Positions 25,982 through 35,011 of a stretch of DNA of 64,000 nucleotides are shown piece by piece (position 1 is the first letter of the stretch; each line of letters starts with the position of its first letter). The DNA lies in assembly GCF_038096165.1 (NCBI RefSeq), contig NZ_CP151076.1, positions 620,001 through 684,000 of the forward strand. The letters run 5' to 3'. This DNA comes from Pseudomonas sp. G.S.17. GTDB lineage: Bacteria; Pseudomonadota; Gammaproteobacteria; Pseudomonadales; Pseudomonadaceae. Under the pieces are notes generated by a model. That model did not search any database, was not told the DNA's origin, and saw nothing but the letters and a program-made list of their open reading frames with translations. Both the position numbers and the translations under genes were made by a program.

Positions 25982-26218
25982 ATTCAGGCACGATTCTGCT
26001 TGCGGATTGTTGATGCGGCGTGTTGTTGATGTTGTGGTTGTACCTATTATTTTCAGGTTTCACTGAGTACCCTCGTCGGCCTTGCACGCTGGTGCAATAC
26101 CCACCGGGACGAGTGAATACCTGGGCTTACGCTGCCGTCTGGAGTGTGCATTGGCTTTACCAATAATTGATCGCGCCGTGGTGGATGTTGGCTTGCCTGC
26201 ATCGGGGCTCAACGCCAG

Positions 26219-27319
26219 ATGAGCATCATAAATGTGATGTGGGCCAGCGGCTCGCCGTTTTCCTCGGTTCATAAGGTACATCAGCAGATCGTCTCGCAAC
26301 TCGACCCGAGCATCGAGATCAAGACCTGGTTTCTCCAAGGAGACATCAGCGACTGTTCCGAGCCTGTAAAAGACGCCCGAGAATGGCGTCTTTCCTCGCG
26401 GTTGCTCAAAGAGCGGCATGTCTGGCGTTTGCTCAAACCCTGGATGCATGCACGGTTACGCAAGGCGCTGCTGGAAAGCGGCGCGAAAGTCGTCTTGCTG
26501 GATGGCCTCGGCGTCGCCCGGGTGATGCTGCCTATCCTGAAAAACATGCCGGGCGTACGCGCCGTCGTGGTTTTCCACGGCGCCACACGCTTGCGCGAGC
26601 AGCACCGCTCGCTGTTTCGTCAATTCCCGGCCGAGCGCCTGACGCTGGCGGCCGTCTCGCAAACCCTCGCCGTGGCGTTGCAGGAAGATCTGAAACTGCC
26701 AGTGCAGGCACTGCGCAGCGCACTTGAACCCGAGGCGTTTTGTATTCGGCTGCTGGAACGCAAACAAGCCCGCAAGGTTCTGGACTTGCCCGCAGATGGC
26801 ATTCGCGTACTCGGCGCTGTGGGGCGACTGGTTCCCGACAAGGGCTTTGACTATTTGCTGGACGCCTTCGCGCAATCGCTGCCGCGCCATCCCGATCTCA
26901 ATCTGGTGATCATTGGCGAAGGGCCTGATCGCGGCGTGCTTGAGCGCAAGGTCAAACAGCTGGGGTTGACCGGCAAGGTGTTCATGCCGGGCCACAAGCC
27001 AGGGCTGGCCAAGTTGTATCGCGGTTTCGACTGGGTGGTGATTCCTTCCCGGGAAGAAGGCCTGGGCCTGGTTTTGCAAGAGGCGGTCATTGCCGGCGTG
27101 CCGGTGCTGGTCAGCGATCTTGAAGTGTTCCGCGAGCAGTTGGGCGACGCTGGCTATTATGTGCCGGTCGCCGATGTTGCCGCGTGGGTCAAAGCCATCG
27201 GAACGTTGCTCGCACAGGAAGGCGCCAATGTCTCCGCCTCCCAGTTCCAGGCCCTTGCACCGGCAGCGGCCTGGGAACGCTTCTGCGAGGATTCCCGGAC
27301 ACTGCTGTCGACTCGCTGA
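26219..27319 (+). CDS. Glycosyltransferase family 4, LPS outer core
   Basis: A 366-residue GT-B enzyme with GAVGRLVPDKGFDYLLDAF and PSREEGLGLVLQEAVIAGVPVL (EX7E catalytic/donor region). It is separated from the previous gene by 237 AT-rich bases with no clear ribosome site, so it may have its own promoter. It resembles the Ssg-type cell-surface glycosyltransferases found next to waaL in pseudomonads. The sugar transferred is not known. Confidence 0.78.
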   Translation: MSIINVMWASGSPFSSVHKVHQQIVSQLDPSIEIKTWFLQGDISDCSEPVKDAREWRLSSRLLKERHVWRLLKPWMHARLRKALLESGAKVVLLDGLGVARVMLPILKNMPGVRAVVVFHGATRLREQHRSLFRQFPAERLTLAAVSQTLAVALQEDLKLPVQALRSALEPEAFCIRLLERKQARKVLDLPADGIRVLGAVGRLVPDKGFDYLLDAFAQSLPRHPDLNLVIIGEGPDRGVLERKVKQLGLTGKVFMPGHKPGLAKLYRGFDWVVIPSREEGLGLVLQEAVIAGVPVLVSDLEVFREQLGDAGYYVPVADVAAWVKAIGTLLAQEGANVSASQFQALAPAAAWERFCEDSRTLLSTR

Positions 27320-27337
27320 ATCGACGCTGCAAGTGTT

Positions 27338-27943
27338 TCAGGCTGCGAGCAATGCCTGTTCCAGCGCTTGTAAAGGGAATTCGTCCCCCAGGTTCTCGCG
27401 CTTGATATAGCTGGAGAAGTGCTGGACGTTGCGCTTGATCAACCGCTCGGAAAGCGGCGCCTTGAAGAAACGCATATCGGCCACATCGATCAGGCCCAGC
27501 TTTTCATCCGGTGTGACGACGATATTCCCCAAGTGCAACGATCTGAAATAAATCCCCGATTGATGCAGACTGCGCACCAGCTCGATAAGCGCCGGGAGCT
27601 GCTGCTGCCAGCTGAAACCCGGTTGACGGGCCAGCTGTCGCAGGGTTTCACCCGGCAGCGGGCGATACAGAACGGCTGTCATGCCGGGTTTGTCGAGGGT
27701 GTAGAAATGCGTCACCTTGAGGGTCGGAACCCCCAGTTTTTCAAGCTTTGCGGCGTTATCGATGAAGCGTTTCGAATAGGGACGCAGCAGTGCCGATGAA
27801 AACCATCGCTTGCGGCGGAACAGTTTAAGGATTTTGCCATCCTGCAACATGTACACTTTCGCGCCATAGCTGTCGGCCTCCAGCACTTTGGCGCCGACGA
27901 TCATTTGATTTAAAGCGGCCTTTGAGAGCCGTAAGCATTGCAT
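27338..27943 (-). CDS. LPS kinase-like protein ('toluene tolerance', PA4998-like)
   Basis: 201 residues from ATG 27943; a longer frame back to 28135 has no family-like sequence and overlaps waaL, so it was not used. It has a reduced kinase fold: KVYMLQDGKILKLFRRK near the N-terminus (glycine-loop/Lys region), the catalytic-loop segment IYFRSLHLGNIVV (HRD replaced by RSLH), and LGLIDVADMRF as metal site. It is divergent from waaL and the fifth kinase-like gene of the cluster. Pseudomonas annotations often name this gene 'toluene tolerance protein'; a core-phosphorylation role is inferred. Confidence 0.78.
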   Translation of the reverse strand: MQCLRLSKAALNQMIVGAKVLEADSYGAKVYMLQDGKILKLFRRKRWFSSALLRPYSKRFIDNAAKLEKLGVPTLKVTHFYTLDKPGMTAVLYRPLPGETLRQLARQPGFSWQQQLPALIELVRSLHQSGIYFRSLHLGNIVVTPDEKLGLIDVADMRFFKAPLSERLIKRNVQHFSSYIKRENLGDEFPLQALEQALLAA

Positions 27944-28049
27944 CAGTAGAAAGCCTTGTTGGAATGCGAGCGGATTGACGCGCAATGATGCCGAAAAGTT
28001 GTCACTTGCACCATGCCGGGCTGGTCTGGTCTGAAAATTAGGAGTCGGG

Positions 28050-31049
28050 ATGTACGCACGCCGTTGGGCACAAGTCTGGTTATCCGCCGGGCTGCTATGG
28101 TTTTTGCTGGCAATTGCCTTCGCTCCCTCCAACAAGATTTACCAGCAAGGCCTTGTGGCATTGGTCTGGGTGCCCGGCCTGTTACTGGCGTGGTCGGCGC
28201 GTGCGCGACTGGGTGAGTTTTGGCGTCAGCAGCGTGTCCTGTGTGTCTCCCTGTTGCTGCTCGGGCTCTGGTCGACCATCAGTCTTTATTGGTCACAGGC
28301 GGAGGAACCGGGTCGCGAATTCAAACGCATGCTGTACATCGGCCTGTTCGTGCTGTTTTTCCCGATCCTGGCCGACGCCCGACCGGACCGGGTGATTCGC
28401 CTGATGCAGTGGGCGGGGATCGGCATGGCGCTGGCCGCGCTGGTGTCGATGATCGAGTTCTTCGGCATTCGCCATAACCTGTGGCATGCGCGTCTGGAAG
28501 GCATTGGTGAGCTGTCGCACCCGATTCTCGGCGCCTATGTGGTCGGGCTGGCCGCCATCTGGATGCTGATGTGGCCGCCGAAACGGCTGCCACTGCGCGG
28601 GCTCTGGTTGCTGGCCCTGGCGCTGACCGGCGGGTTTGTCGTGCTGTCCCAGAGTCGCGGCGCAGTGCTGGCGCTGTTCTTTACCGTGGTGGCGATGCCG
28701 ATCTGGTGTCGCAATCGACGCGCCTATCTGGTTGCCGGGACGGCGGTGTTGCTGGCCGCTGTCGGGTTCTGGCTGCTTGAGCCGCTGATGATGGCGCGCG
28801 GCTCATCGTATCGTCCCGAGATATTTGCCGCGGCAATCAAGATGATTGGCCAGCACCCCTGGATCGGTATCGGTCTGGGAGCGCCTTACGACGTGGTGGT
28901 CGCCGATGGCCTGCGTTTTGATCACTCGCACAATCTGTTCACCCACACGGCCATCCAGTTGGGTGTCCCGGGAATGCTGCTCTGGGCGGTGGTCTGGCTG
29001 GCGGTGCTGCGCGAAGGCTGGCGCGGTCGCGATACGCCGCTGGGGCGCGGGTTGATGGGCATGTGGCTATTCTCCACCCTGGCCATGCAGTTCGACGCGG
29101 CCAGCCTGACGGGTTCGCCGCGTGCCGAGTGGTTTATCAGCTGGCTGCCGATCGGGCTGGCCACTGTCATGGTTTGGGCCAGGGCCCAGCGCGACGCCTG
29201 TGATAAAATCGCGCGTTCTTCTACTTCAGCGAGCTTTAAGATGAGCGACAAAGCGTCCGACGCCGGGCAAAGCTCCAGCCTGAAAATCTATTTTCGACTG
29301 CTGAATTACGTCAGGCCCTACATCGGGATCTTCCTGCTCAGCATCATTGGCTTCGTCATTTTTGCTTCGACCCAGCCCATGTTGGCCGGCATTCTGAAAT
29401 ACTTTGTCGATGGCCTGAGCAACCCGGAAGCGGTGCTGTTCCCGAACGTTCCGTACCTGCGCGACCTGCAATTGCTGCAGGCGGTGCCGCTGCTGATCGT
29501 GCTGATTGCCGCGTGGCAAGGCCTGGGTTCGTATCTGGGCAACTATTTCCTGGCCAAGGTTTCCCTGGGGCTGGTGCATGACCTGCGGGTCGAGTTGTTC
29601 AACAAACTGCTGGTCTTGCCCAATCGTTATTTCGATACCCATAACTCGGGCCATCTGATTTCCCGTATCACCTTCAACGTGACGATGGTGACGGGCGCGG
29701 CGACCGATGCGATCAAAGTCGTCATTCGTGAAGGCCTGACCATTGTTTTCCTGTTCATCTACCTGCTGTGGATGAACTGGCAGTTGACGCTGGTGATGCT
29801 GGCAATCCTGCCGCTGATCGCCACGATGGTCGGCAGCGCCAGCAAGAAATTCCGCAAGCAGAGCAAGAAGATTCAGGTCGCCATGGGTGATGTTACCCAC
29901 GTGGCTTCCGAGACCATCCAGGGTTATCGCGTAGTGCGCAGCTTCGGCGGCGAGAAGTACGAGCAGGACCGTTTCGCCGGTGCCAGCCAGAGCAACACCG
30001 ACAAGCAGCTACGCATGACCAAGACCGGCGCGGTCTACACGCCGATGCTGCAATTGGTGATCTACACCGCCATGGCGGTATTGATGTTCCTGGTCTTGTA
30101 CCTGCGTGGCGATGCGACCGCTGGCGATCTGGTGGCTTACATCACGGCTGCGGGCTTGCTGCCGAAACCGATCCGACAGCTATCTGAAGTCAGCTCAACC
30201 ATTCAAAAAGGTGTTGCTGGCGCTGAAAGCATATTCGAACAGCTTGATGTCGAGCCTGAGTTCGACAGCGGCTCGGTTGAACGTGAGCGCGTGACCGGCC
30301 ATCTGGAAGTCAAGAATCTGAGCTTCACCTATCCGGGCACTGAACGTCAGGTTCTGAACGACATCAGCTTTGCTGCGGCACCGGGGCAAATGATTGCTCT
30401 GGTCGGGCGCTCGGGCAGCGGCAAGTCAACGCTTGCCAACCTGATTCCGCGTTTCTATCAGCACAACACCGGGCAAATCCTGCTCGATGGCGTGGAAATC
30501 AGCGATTACACCCTGCGTAACCTGCGCCGTCACATCGCTCAGGTCACGCAGAGTGTCACGCTGTTCAATGACAGCGTCGCCAACAACATTGCCTACGGCG
30601 ATCTGGCTGGCGCTCCGCGTGCCGATATTGAAGCCGCAGCGGCAGACGCCTATGCCAAGGAGTTCATCGATCAGTTGCCGGAAGGCTTCGACACGCAAGT
30701 CGGCGAAAACGGCGTGTTGCTGTCCGGCGGTCAACGCCAGCGTCTGGCAATCGCGCGGGCTTTGCTGAAAAACGCGCCTCTGCTGATCCTCGATGAAGCG
30801 ACGTCGGCGCTGGACACCGAGTCCGAGCGTCACATCCAGGCAGCGCTGGATCATGTGATGAAAGGCCGCACCACGCTGGTCATCGCCCATCGCCTGACTA
30901 CCATCGAGCGGGCCGACCTGATTCTGGTGATGGACGCCGGTCGGATCGTCGAGCGCGGCACCCATGCCGAGTTGTTGGCGCAGAACGGCTACTACGCCCG
31001 CCTGCACGCCATGGGTCTGGACGAGCCTGCTCCGGTTGGGGCGATCTAA
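28050..31049 (+). CDS. waaL: O-antigen ligase WaaL in one open reading frame with MsbA
   Basis: A single 999-codon frame. Codons 1 to about 397 encode a polytopic WaaL O-antigen ligase, which joins O-antigen to lipid A-core on the periplasmic face. It has about ten hydrophobic segments and a periplasmic-loop region HPWIGIGLGAPYDVV...FDHSHNLFTHTAIQLG, where ligases carry their catalytic Arg/His. The frame then runs without a stop through DACDKIARSSTSASFK into a complete MsbA. A TGATAA sits in another frame at about 29203 (within TGTGATAA), where waaL genes might be expected to end; two extra bases there would explain the loss of the stop. AGGAG precedes ATG 28050. A true fusion, a strain-specific stop loss, or separate initiation of msbA are all possible. 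Confidence 0.75.
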   Translation: MYARRWAQVWLSAGLLWFLLAIAFAPSNKIYQQGLVALVWVPGLLLAWSARARLGEFWRQQRVLCVSLLLLGLWSTISLYWSQAEEPGREFKRMLYIGLFVLFFPILADARPDRVIRLMQWAGIGMALAALVSMIEFFGIRHNLWHARLEGIGELSHPILGAYVVGLAAIWMLMWPPKRLPLRGLWLLALALTGGFVVLSQSRGAVLALFFTVVAMPIWCRNRRAYLVAGTAVLLAAVGFWLLEPLMMARGSSYRPEIFAAAIKMIGQHPWIGIGLGAPYDVVVADGLRFDHSHNLFTHTAIQLGVPGMLLWAVVWLAVLREGWRGRDTPLGRGLMGMWLFSTLAMQFDAASLTGSPRAEWFISWLPIGLATVMVWARAQRDACDKIARSSTSASFKMSDKASDAGQSSSLKIYFRLLNYVRPYIGIFLLSIIGFVIFASTQPMLAGILKYFVDGLSNPEAVLFPNVPYLRDLQLLQAVPLLIVLIAAWQGLGSYLGNYFLAKVSLGLVHDLRVELFNKLLVLPNRYFDTHNSGHLISRITFNVTMVTGAATDAIKVVIREGLTIVFLFIYLLWMNWQLTLVMLAILPLIATMVGSASKKFRKQSKKIQVAMGDVTHVASETIQGYRVVRSFGGEKYEQDRFAGASQSNTDKQLRMTKTGAVYTPMLQLVIYTAMAVLMFLVLYLRGDATAGDLVAYITAAGLLPKPIRQLSEVSSTIQKGVAGAESIFEQLDVEPEFDSGSVERERVTGHLEVKNLSFTYPGTERQVLNDISFAAAPGQMIALVGRSGSGKSTLANLIPRFYQHNTGQILLDGVEISDYTLRNLRRHIAQVTQSVTLFNDSVANNIAYGDLAGAPRADIEAAAADAYAKEFIDQLPEGFDTQVGENGVLLSGGQRQRLAIARALLKNAPLLILDEATSALDTESERHIQAALDHVMKGRTTLVIAHRLTTIERADLILVMDAGRIVERGTHAELLAQNGYYARLHAMGLDEPAPVGAI
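29241..31049 (+). CDS. msbA: Lipid A-core flippase MsbA (ABC transporter)
   Basis: 602 residues if started at ATG 29241 (MSDKASDAGQSSSLKIYFRL), the start expected from other Pseudomonas MsbA proteins. MsbA flips lipid A-core across the inner membrane. Six transmembrane segments are followed by an ABC domain: Walker A GRSGSGKST, Q-loop VTQSVTLF, signature LLSGGQRQRLAIARALL, Walker B LLILDEATSALD and H-loop IAHRLTT, all intact. This start lies in the same frame as the upstream waaL with no intervening stop. The ribosome site before 29241 is weak (GCGAG), so MsbA could also be made as part of the fusion. Confidence 0.85.
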   Translation: MSDKASDAGQSSSLKIYFRLLNYVRPYIGIFLLSIIGFVIFASTQPMLAGILKYFVDGLSNPEAVLFPNVPYLRDLQLLQAVPLLIVLIAAWQGLGSYLGNYFLAKVSLGLVHDLRVELFNKLLVLPNRYFDTHNSGHLISRITFNVTMVTGAATDAIKVVIREGLTIVFLFIYLLWMNWQLTLVMLAILPLIATMVGSASKKFRKQSKKIQVAMGDVTHVASETIQGYRVVRSFGGEKYEQDRFAGASQSNTDKQLRMTKTGAVYTPMLQLVIYTAMAVLMFLVLYLRGDATAGDLVAYITAAGLLPKPIRQLSEVSSTIQKGVAGAESIFEQLDVEPEFDSGSVERERVTGHLEVKNLSFTYPGTERQVLNDISFAAAPGQMIALVGRSGSGKSTLANLIPRFYQHNTGQILLDGVEISDYTLRNLRRHIAQVTQSVTLFNDSVANNIAYGDLAGAPRADIEAAAADAYAKEFIDQLPEGFDTQVGENGVLLSGGQRQRLAIARALLKNAPLLILDEATSALDTESERHIQAALDHVMKGRTTLVIAHRLTTIERADLILVMDAGRIVERGTHAELLAQNGYYARLHAMGLDEPAPVGAI

Positions 31050-31063
31050 AAGCAGCGTTATTT

Positions 31064-31115
31064 GTAGGACCGGCTTTAGCCGGGAGAGCGTTCTCCCGGC
31101 TAAAGCCGGTCCTAC
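31064..31115. repeat. REP palindrome, possible terminator
   Basis: A nearly perfect inverted repeat (GTAGGACCGGCTTTAGCCGG...CCGGCTAAAGCCGGTCCTAC) 15 bases after the msbA stop. It can form a strong hairpin but lacks a T tract, so it may protect the 3' end or attenuate rather than terminate. Confidence 0.85.
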
Positions 31116-31224
31116 GAATCCGGTCTGCCCCTGCAATAGGGGTTTTGCAATGCTTCGCAACTCCAAGCCTTTCCAAACCCTGTGCTAAGATTCCGGCCCT
31201 GTTCATTTAGTCACGGGTTGTTCG

Positions 31225-32646
31225 ATGAAGTTGTCCATGCCGCGTTTCGATCAAGCACCAGTCTTGGTAGTGGGCGATGTCATGCTCGACCGCTATTGGC
31301 ATGGCGGTACCTCGCGGATTTCACCGGAGGCGCCGGTGCCGGTGGTCAAGGTCGAGCAGATCGAGGATCGTCCAGGCGGTGCCGCCAACGTTGCCTTGAA
31401 CATCGCCGCACTGGGTGCCCCCGCTTCTCTGGTAGGTGTTACCGGGGAAGATGAGGCTGCCGAAAGTCTTGCCAATAGCCTGAAGGCTGCGGGCGTGCTG
31501 GCACGTTTCCAGCGCATTGCCCACCAGCCGACCATCGTCAAGCTGCGAGTCATGAGCCGCCACCAGCAATTGCTGCGTATCGACTTTGAAGAACCGTTCT
31601 CCACCGATGCCGAAGCCTTGAGCGCTGAAGTGGATGGCCTGCTCGATGGCATCAAAGTGCTGGTGCTGTCTGATTACGGCAAGGGCGCGCTGAAAAATCA
31701 TCAGGTGCTGATCAAGTTGGCCCGCGAGCGCGGCATTCCGGTGCTTGCCGATCCGAAGGGCAAGGATTTCGCCATCTATCGCGGCGCCAGTGTCATCACG
31801 CCTAACCTCAGCGAATTCGAAGCCATCGTCGGCCATTGCGTCGACGAAGCCGAACTGGTCGCCAAAGGCGCGCAATTGATGAGCGAACTGGAGCTCGGTG
31901 CGTTGCTGGTCACCCGTGGCGAACACGGCATGACCTTGTTGCGCCCGGATCACCCGGCGCTGCATTTGCCAGCCCGCGCCCGTGAAGTCTTTGACGTCAC
32001 CGGTGCTGGCGATACGGTTATTTCCACGCTCGCTGCGGCGATTGCTGCGGGCGAAGAACTTCCCCATGCGGTGGCTTTAGCTAATCTGGCCGCAGGTATC
32101 GTGGTTGGCAAGCTGGGTACGGCGGCGATCAGCGCACCGGAGCTGCGTCGGGCGATTCAGCGCGAAGAGGGTTCCGAGCGCGGCGTGTTAAGCCTGGATC
32201 AATTGCTGCTGGCCATCGACGACGCGCGTGCGCACAAAGAAAAGATCGTTTTTACCAACGGCTGCTTCGACATCCTGCATGCCGGTCATGTGACGTATCT
32301 GGAGCAGGCTCGCGCCCAGGGTGATCGCCTGATCGTTGCGGTCAACGACGATGCTTCCGTCAGCCGCCTGAAAGGACCGGGTCGTCCGATCAACAGCGTC
32401 GACCGCCGCATGGCGGTACTTGCGGGATTGGGCGCCGTGGACTGGGTGATCAGCTTCCCCGAAGGCACGCCGGAAAACCTGCTGAGCCATGTCAAACCGG
32501 ACGTATTGGTCAAAGGCGGCGATTACGGTATCGACCAGGTGGTCGGCGCGGAAATCGTCCAGGCGTACGGCGGAACCGTGAAGGTGTTGGGCCTGGTTGA
32601 AAACAGTTCGACCACGGCGATCGTCGAGAAGATTCGGCGGCAGTGA
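31225..32646 (+). CDS. hldE: Bifunctional heptose-7-phosphate kinase / heptose-1-phosphate adenylyltransferase HldE
   Basis: A 473-residue two-domain enzyme that makes ADP-heptose for the LPS inner core. Residues 1-320 are a PfkB/ribokinase-type kinase (RPGGAANVALNIAALG, DPKGKDF, and the DVTGAGDTVISTLA anion-hole motif). Residues about 340-473 are a nucleotidyltransferase with TNGCFDILHAGHVTYL (HxGH). Length fits the family. The ATG at 31225 has a weak ribosome site; an in-frame ATG at 31237 is an alternative. Synteny with PA4996. Confidence 0.94.
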   Translation: MKLSMPRFDQAPVLVVGDVMLDRYWHGGTSRISPEAPVPVVKVEQIEDRPGGAANVALNIAALGAPASLVGVTGEDEAAESLANSLKAAGVLARFQRIAHQPTIVKLRVMSRHQQLLRIDFEEPFSTDAEALSAEVDGLLDGIKVLVLSDYGKGALKNHQVLIKLARERGIPVLADPKGKDFAIYRGASVITPNLSEFEAIVGHCVDEAELVAKGAQLMSELELGALLVTRGEHGMTLLRPDHPALHLPARAREVFDVTGAGDTVISTLAAAIAAGEELPHAVALANLAAGIVVGKLGTAAISAPELRRAIQREEGSERGVLSLDQLLLAIDDARAHKEKIVFTNGCFDILHAGHVTYLEQARAQGDRLIVAVNDDASVSRLKGPGRPINSVDRRMAVLAGLGAVDWVISFPEGTPENLLSHVKPDVLVKGGDYGIDQVVGAEIVQAYGGTVKVLGLVENSSTTAIVEKIRRQ

Positions 32647-33120
32647 AGTTTCGGTCCTGCAACGACTGAACTCCGTAGATACTCTGTTGCGGGGATGTGC
32701 TGACCTCTTCGCGGGCAAGCCTCGCTCCAACGGGTTTAGGGCCAGCGTGGAAAATTGCTCTGGCTTTTGATTTTTGCTTTTCCGTGCCACGTTCTGGCAG
32801 ACGCCGACAAACGCGCGTCGGGAGGCTGAGCGCAGGTGTCGTGGGGTGGGGCGACCGGCATGGATGCCGGTCGAGCGCCGTTGCGCCAGGGATGGCGCGT
32901 CGGCGCGTACCCACACCACGGCACCGGAGTCGAAGGAACCGCTGCGAAGCAGGGGCCGGACGTCAGCGCAGATGGTTTCGTCCTTTTGCCGAAACAAAAG
33001 GACTCGACCGTCAGGGCGAAACCTCAATAAGCCGCACCGCGAATGCTGTTGGTTTCACCCGATTCGAAGCGCGGCGCCAGAATAAATAATGCCTGGCCGA
33101 TGTCTGCTGGCTACATACAA
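32647..33120. other. Intergenic region with a multi-hairpin structured element
   Basis: About 470 bases with no supported gene. From about 32800 to 33030 it carries three clean hairpins: 32853-32872 (GACCGGCAT/ATGCCGGTC), 32883-32898 (GCGCCA/TGGCGC) and 32980-33003 (GTCCTTTTG/CAAAAGGAC). The half-REP word CGCGGGCAAGCCTCGCTCC is at 32710-32728. Short ORFs here look like artefacts. I recall similar text recurring between genes in other Pseudomonas genomes, but could not check this. Confidence 0.5.
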
Positions 33121-33185
33121 GGAGCGGCTTTAGCCACGACCCACGCTGACACAAATGACGTGCTCCCGGCTGAAGCCGGTCCTAC
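33121..33185. repeat. Degenerate REP pair
   Basis: One imperfect arm (GGAGCGGCTTTAGCCACGA) and one good arm (CTCCCGGCTGAAGCCGGTCC) in opposite orientation, just past the end of the convergent gene at 33200. Confidence 0.7.
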
Positions 33186-33199
33186 GGAGATTCGGCTTC

Positions 33200-34159
33200 T
33201 CAGCCTTTCAAACCCTTCACCAGCCGCAACAACTGCCGGGCCTTGCCGGTCAGGCGCTTGAGGCCGGTCTTTTTCGGCGGCGGGGTCATGCCCTGTTGGC
33301 GCAGCCAGTCTTTCCAGCGAATCCGCTCGTCACGCACCACCCAGCCGTCCTGAGCCGCAAAGCTCTCCGCCAGATACAGCCCGCGCGTGCCCGCTGGGGT
33401 CAGCTTGTCGCGTTTCAGGGTATACAGCTCGGGCAGCGGCACACCGTTTTCCAGCGGCATCAGGTACAGGTCAGGCTTGCTGCGATTGAGGCGGGCCACC
33501 AGCTCATCGTTTTCAAGGCATTCATCCACATGAAACAGGCTCAGCGGCCGTGCTTCCTTGGGCACTTCCAGGCGCATGTCGTAGATCAGTTGCAGTGAAG
33601 CGGTGGGTAGATGCACGTAGGCGCGCGGCCGTTCGATCAGCGTCATGCTGCCGCAACGGACCGGCCGGGCCGCGCCGGACAAAGGCGTCAGGCGAAACGG
33701 CATGGCTTCGCGATAGTGCAGGGCGGCGGAGTAGGGCGCCGGTAGCCAGGTGTCGTTGAAACGCCCGCTAAGCCAGCCTTGCGGGGTTTCGATCAGGCAT
33801 TCTTCAGCCACTTCCTGAATCGCGGTGTGCAGCGGCAGATTCAGTTCGTGGGCCGGCACATAACCGGAGATCAGCTTGAGCACGATATCGCCGCGATCCT
33901 GCCGACGCTGGCGCACCAGCACCCAGTAATCGCGGTTTTGCCAATTCAGTGTCAGACGTACCGAAACCCCGAGATTGGCTAACTCCGTGTCAAAGCGCGA
34001 GCTGTCTGCCACTTCGATTTTGCGGCGGCGCTGCTGGGTCTGGGCGAAATTCAGTGGCATGCCGATGCTCTGGTAACTCAGGCCTTCGGGGGTGGCTTCG
34101 ACGAACAGCGGCAGGGTTTTGAAGTTGCTGGGGTTTTTCCGAATCAGGGTTCGCGGCAT
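33200..34159 (-). CDS. Conserved hypothetical protein (PA4993-like)
   Basis: A 319-residue soluble protein with no signal peptide. AAGGAG lies just upstream of ATG 34159. The segment LPLHTAIQEVAEECLIETPQ resembles a Nudix box in which the Arg is Gln, so a Nudix-like fold without full catalytic residues is possible. The C-terminus is basic. By position it corresponds to PA4993, and similar Pseudomonas proteins are sometimes named 'metal ABC transporter ATPase', for which no Walker motifs are visible here. Function unknown. Confidence 0.65.
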   Translation of the reverse strand: MPRTLIRKNPSNFKTLPLFVEATPEGLSYQSIGMPLNFAQTQQRRRKIEVADSSRFDTELANLGVSVRLTLNWQNRDYWVLVRQRRQDRGDIVLKLISGYVPAHELNLPLHTAIQEVAEECLIETPQGWLSGRFNDTWLPAPYSAALHYREAMPFRLTPLSGAARPVRCGSMTLIERPRAYVHLPTASLQLIYDMRLEVPKEARPLSLFHVDECLENDELVARLNRSKPDLYLMPLENGVPLPELYTLKRDKLTPAGTRGLYLAESFAAQDGWVVRDERIRWKDWLRQQGMTPPPKKTGLKRLTGKARQLLRLVKGLKG

Positions 34160-34195
34160 ATCGGCTCCTTCTTGCGTTGGGGTCGGCCGCCTACA

Positions 34196-35011
34196 TCAGG
34201 CTTGACGGCGAATCACGGCAGCAGCAGTGGCGACGTTGTGGACCAGATGGAGCGGATCAATGGTCCCGACAATAGCACTGGCGACCGCTGGATGCTCAAA
34301 CAGCAGCTGGAAACTGGCCTGTACCGGGTCAACACCGGGGCTCAGGCATACGTGGCCACTGGCTAGAGCCTTCTTGATCAGAATGCCCTTGCCGTGAGCA
34401 GCAGCGTAGTCCAGTACTGGCTTTTCGCCCTGTTCGTTGAGGTTGTACGTGACCATCGCACAATCGCCCTCACGCAGCGCCAGCAGGCCTCCCTCGACGG
34501 TCTTGCCGGAAAAACCGAATCCACGAATCTTGCCTTCGCGTTTCAGATCGGCCAGCGCCTGATAGACGCCGCTGTCGTTGAGCACGGCCAGATCGTTGCC
34601 ATCAGAATGCACCAACACCAGATCGATAAAATCGGTTTCCAGACGTTTCAGGCTGCGTTCCACGGACTTGCGCGTGTGTTCAGGGCTGAAGTCATGGCTC
34701 GACTGGCCAGCTTCGAATTCCTCACCTACCTTGCTGACAATCACCCAATCCTGACGTTGACCGCGCAGCAGCGGGCCGAGGCGTTCTTCGCTGGTGCCAT
34801 AAGCGGGCGCAGTGTCGATCAGATTGATGCCCATGTCTTTGGCCATCTTCAATAGCATCTGCGCGTGTTGATCGTCCGGGATCTTGAAGCCGTTGGGATA
34901 CTTGACCCCTTGATCCCGGCCGAGCTTGACCGTGCCCAGGCCCAGCGGCGAGACGATCAGGCCGGTACCGCCCAGCGGGCGATGCAAGTCGTGCAGTGTT
35001 TTGACGGTCAT
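34196..35011 (-). CDS. Aldo/keto reductase
   Basis: A 271-residue NAD(P)H-dependent oxidoreductase of the aldo/keto reductase family. The catalytic tetrad can be placed as Asp and Tyr in NLIDTAPAYGTSEERLG, Lys in VIVSKVG and His in LVLVHSDG. The start overlaps the stop of the upstream FAD oxidoreductase by four bases (ATGA), so the two are co-translated. Substrate unknown. Matches PA4992 in position. Confidence 0.85.
   Translation of the reverse strand: MTVKTLHDLHRPLGGTGLIVSPLGLGTVKLGRDQGVKYPNGFKIPDDQHAQMLLKMAKDMGINLIDTAPAYGTSEERLGPLLRGQRQDWVIVSKVGEEFEAGQSSHDFSPEHTRKSVERSLKRLETDFIDLVLVHSDGNDLAVLNDSGVYQALADLKREGKIRGFGFSGKTVEGGLLALREGDCAMVTYNLNEQGEKPVLDYAAAHGKGILIKKALASGHVCLSPGVDPVQASFQLLFEHPAVASAIVGTIDPLHLVHNVATAAAVIRRQA

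Noticed and set aside
32697..33089. Short ORFs in the structured intergenic element
   Set aside because: Arg/Ala/Gly-rich translations in several frames at once, no ribosome sites; better explained by hairpin-rich non-coding DNA.
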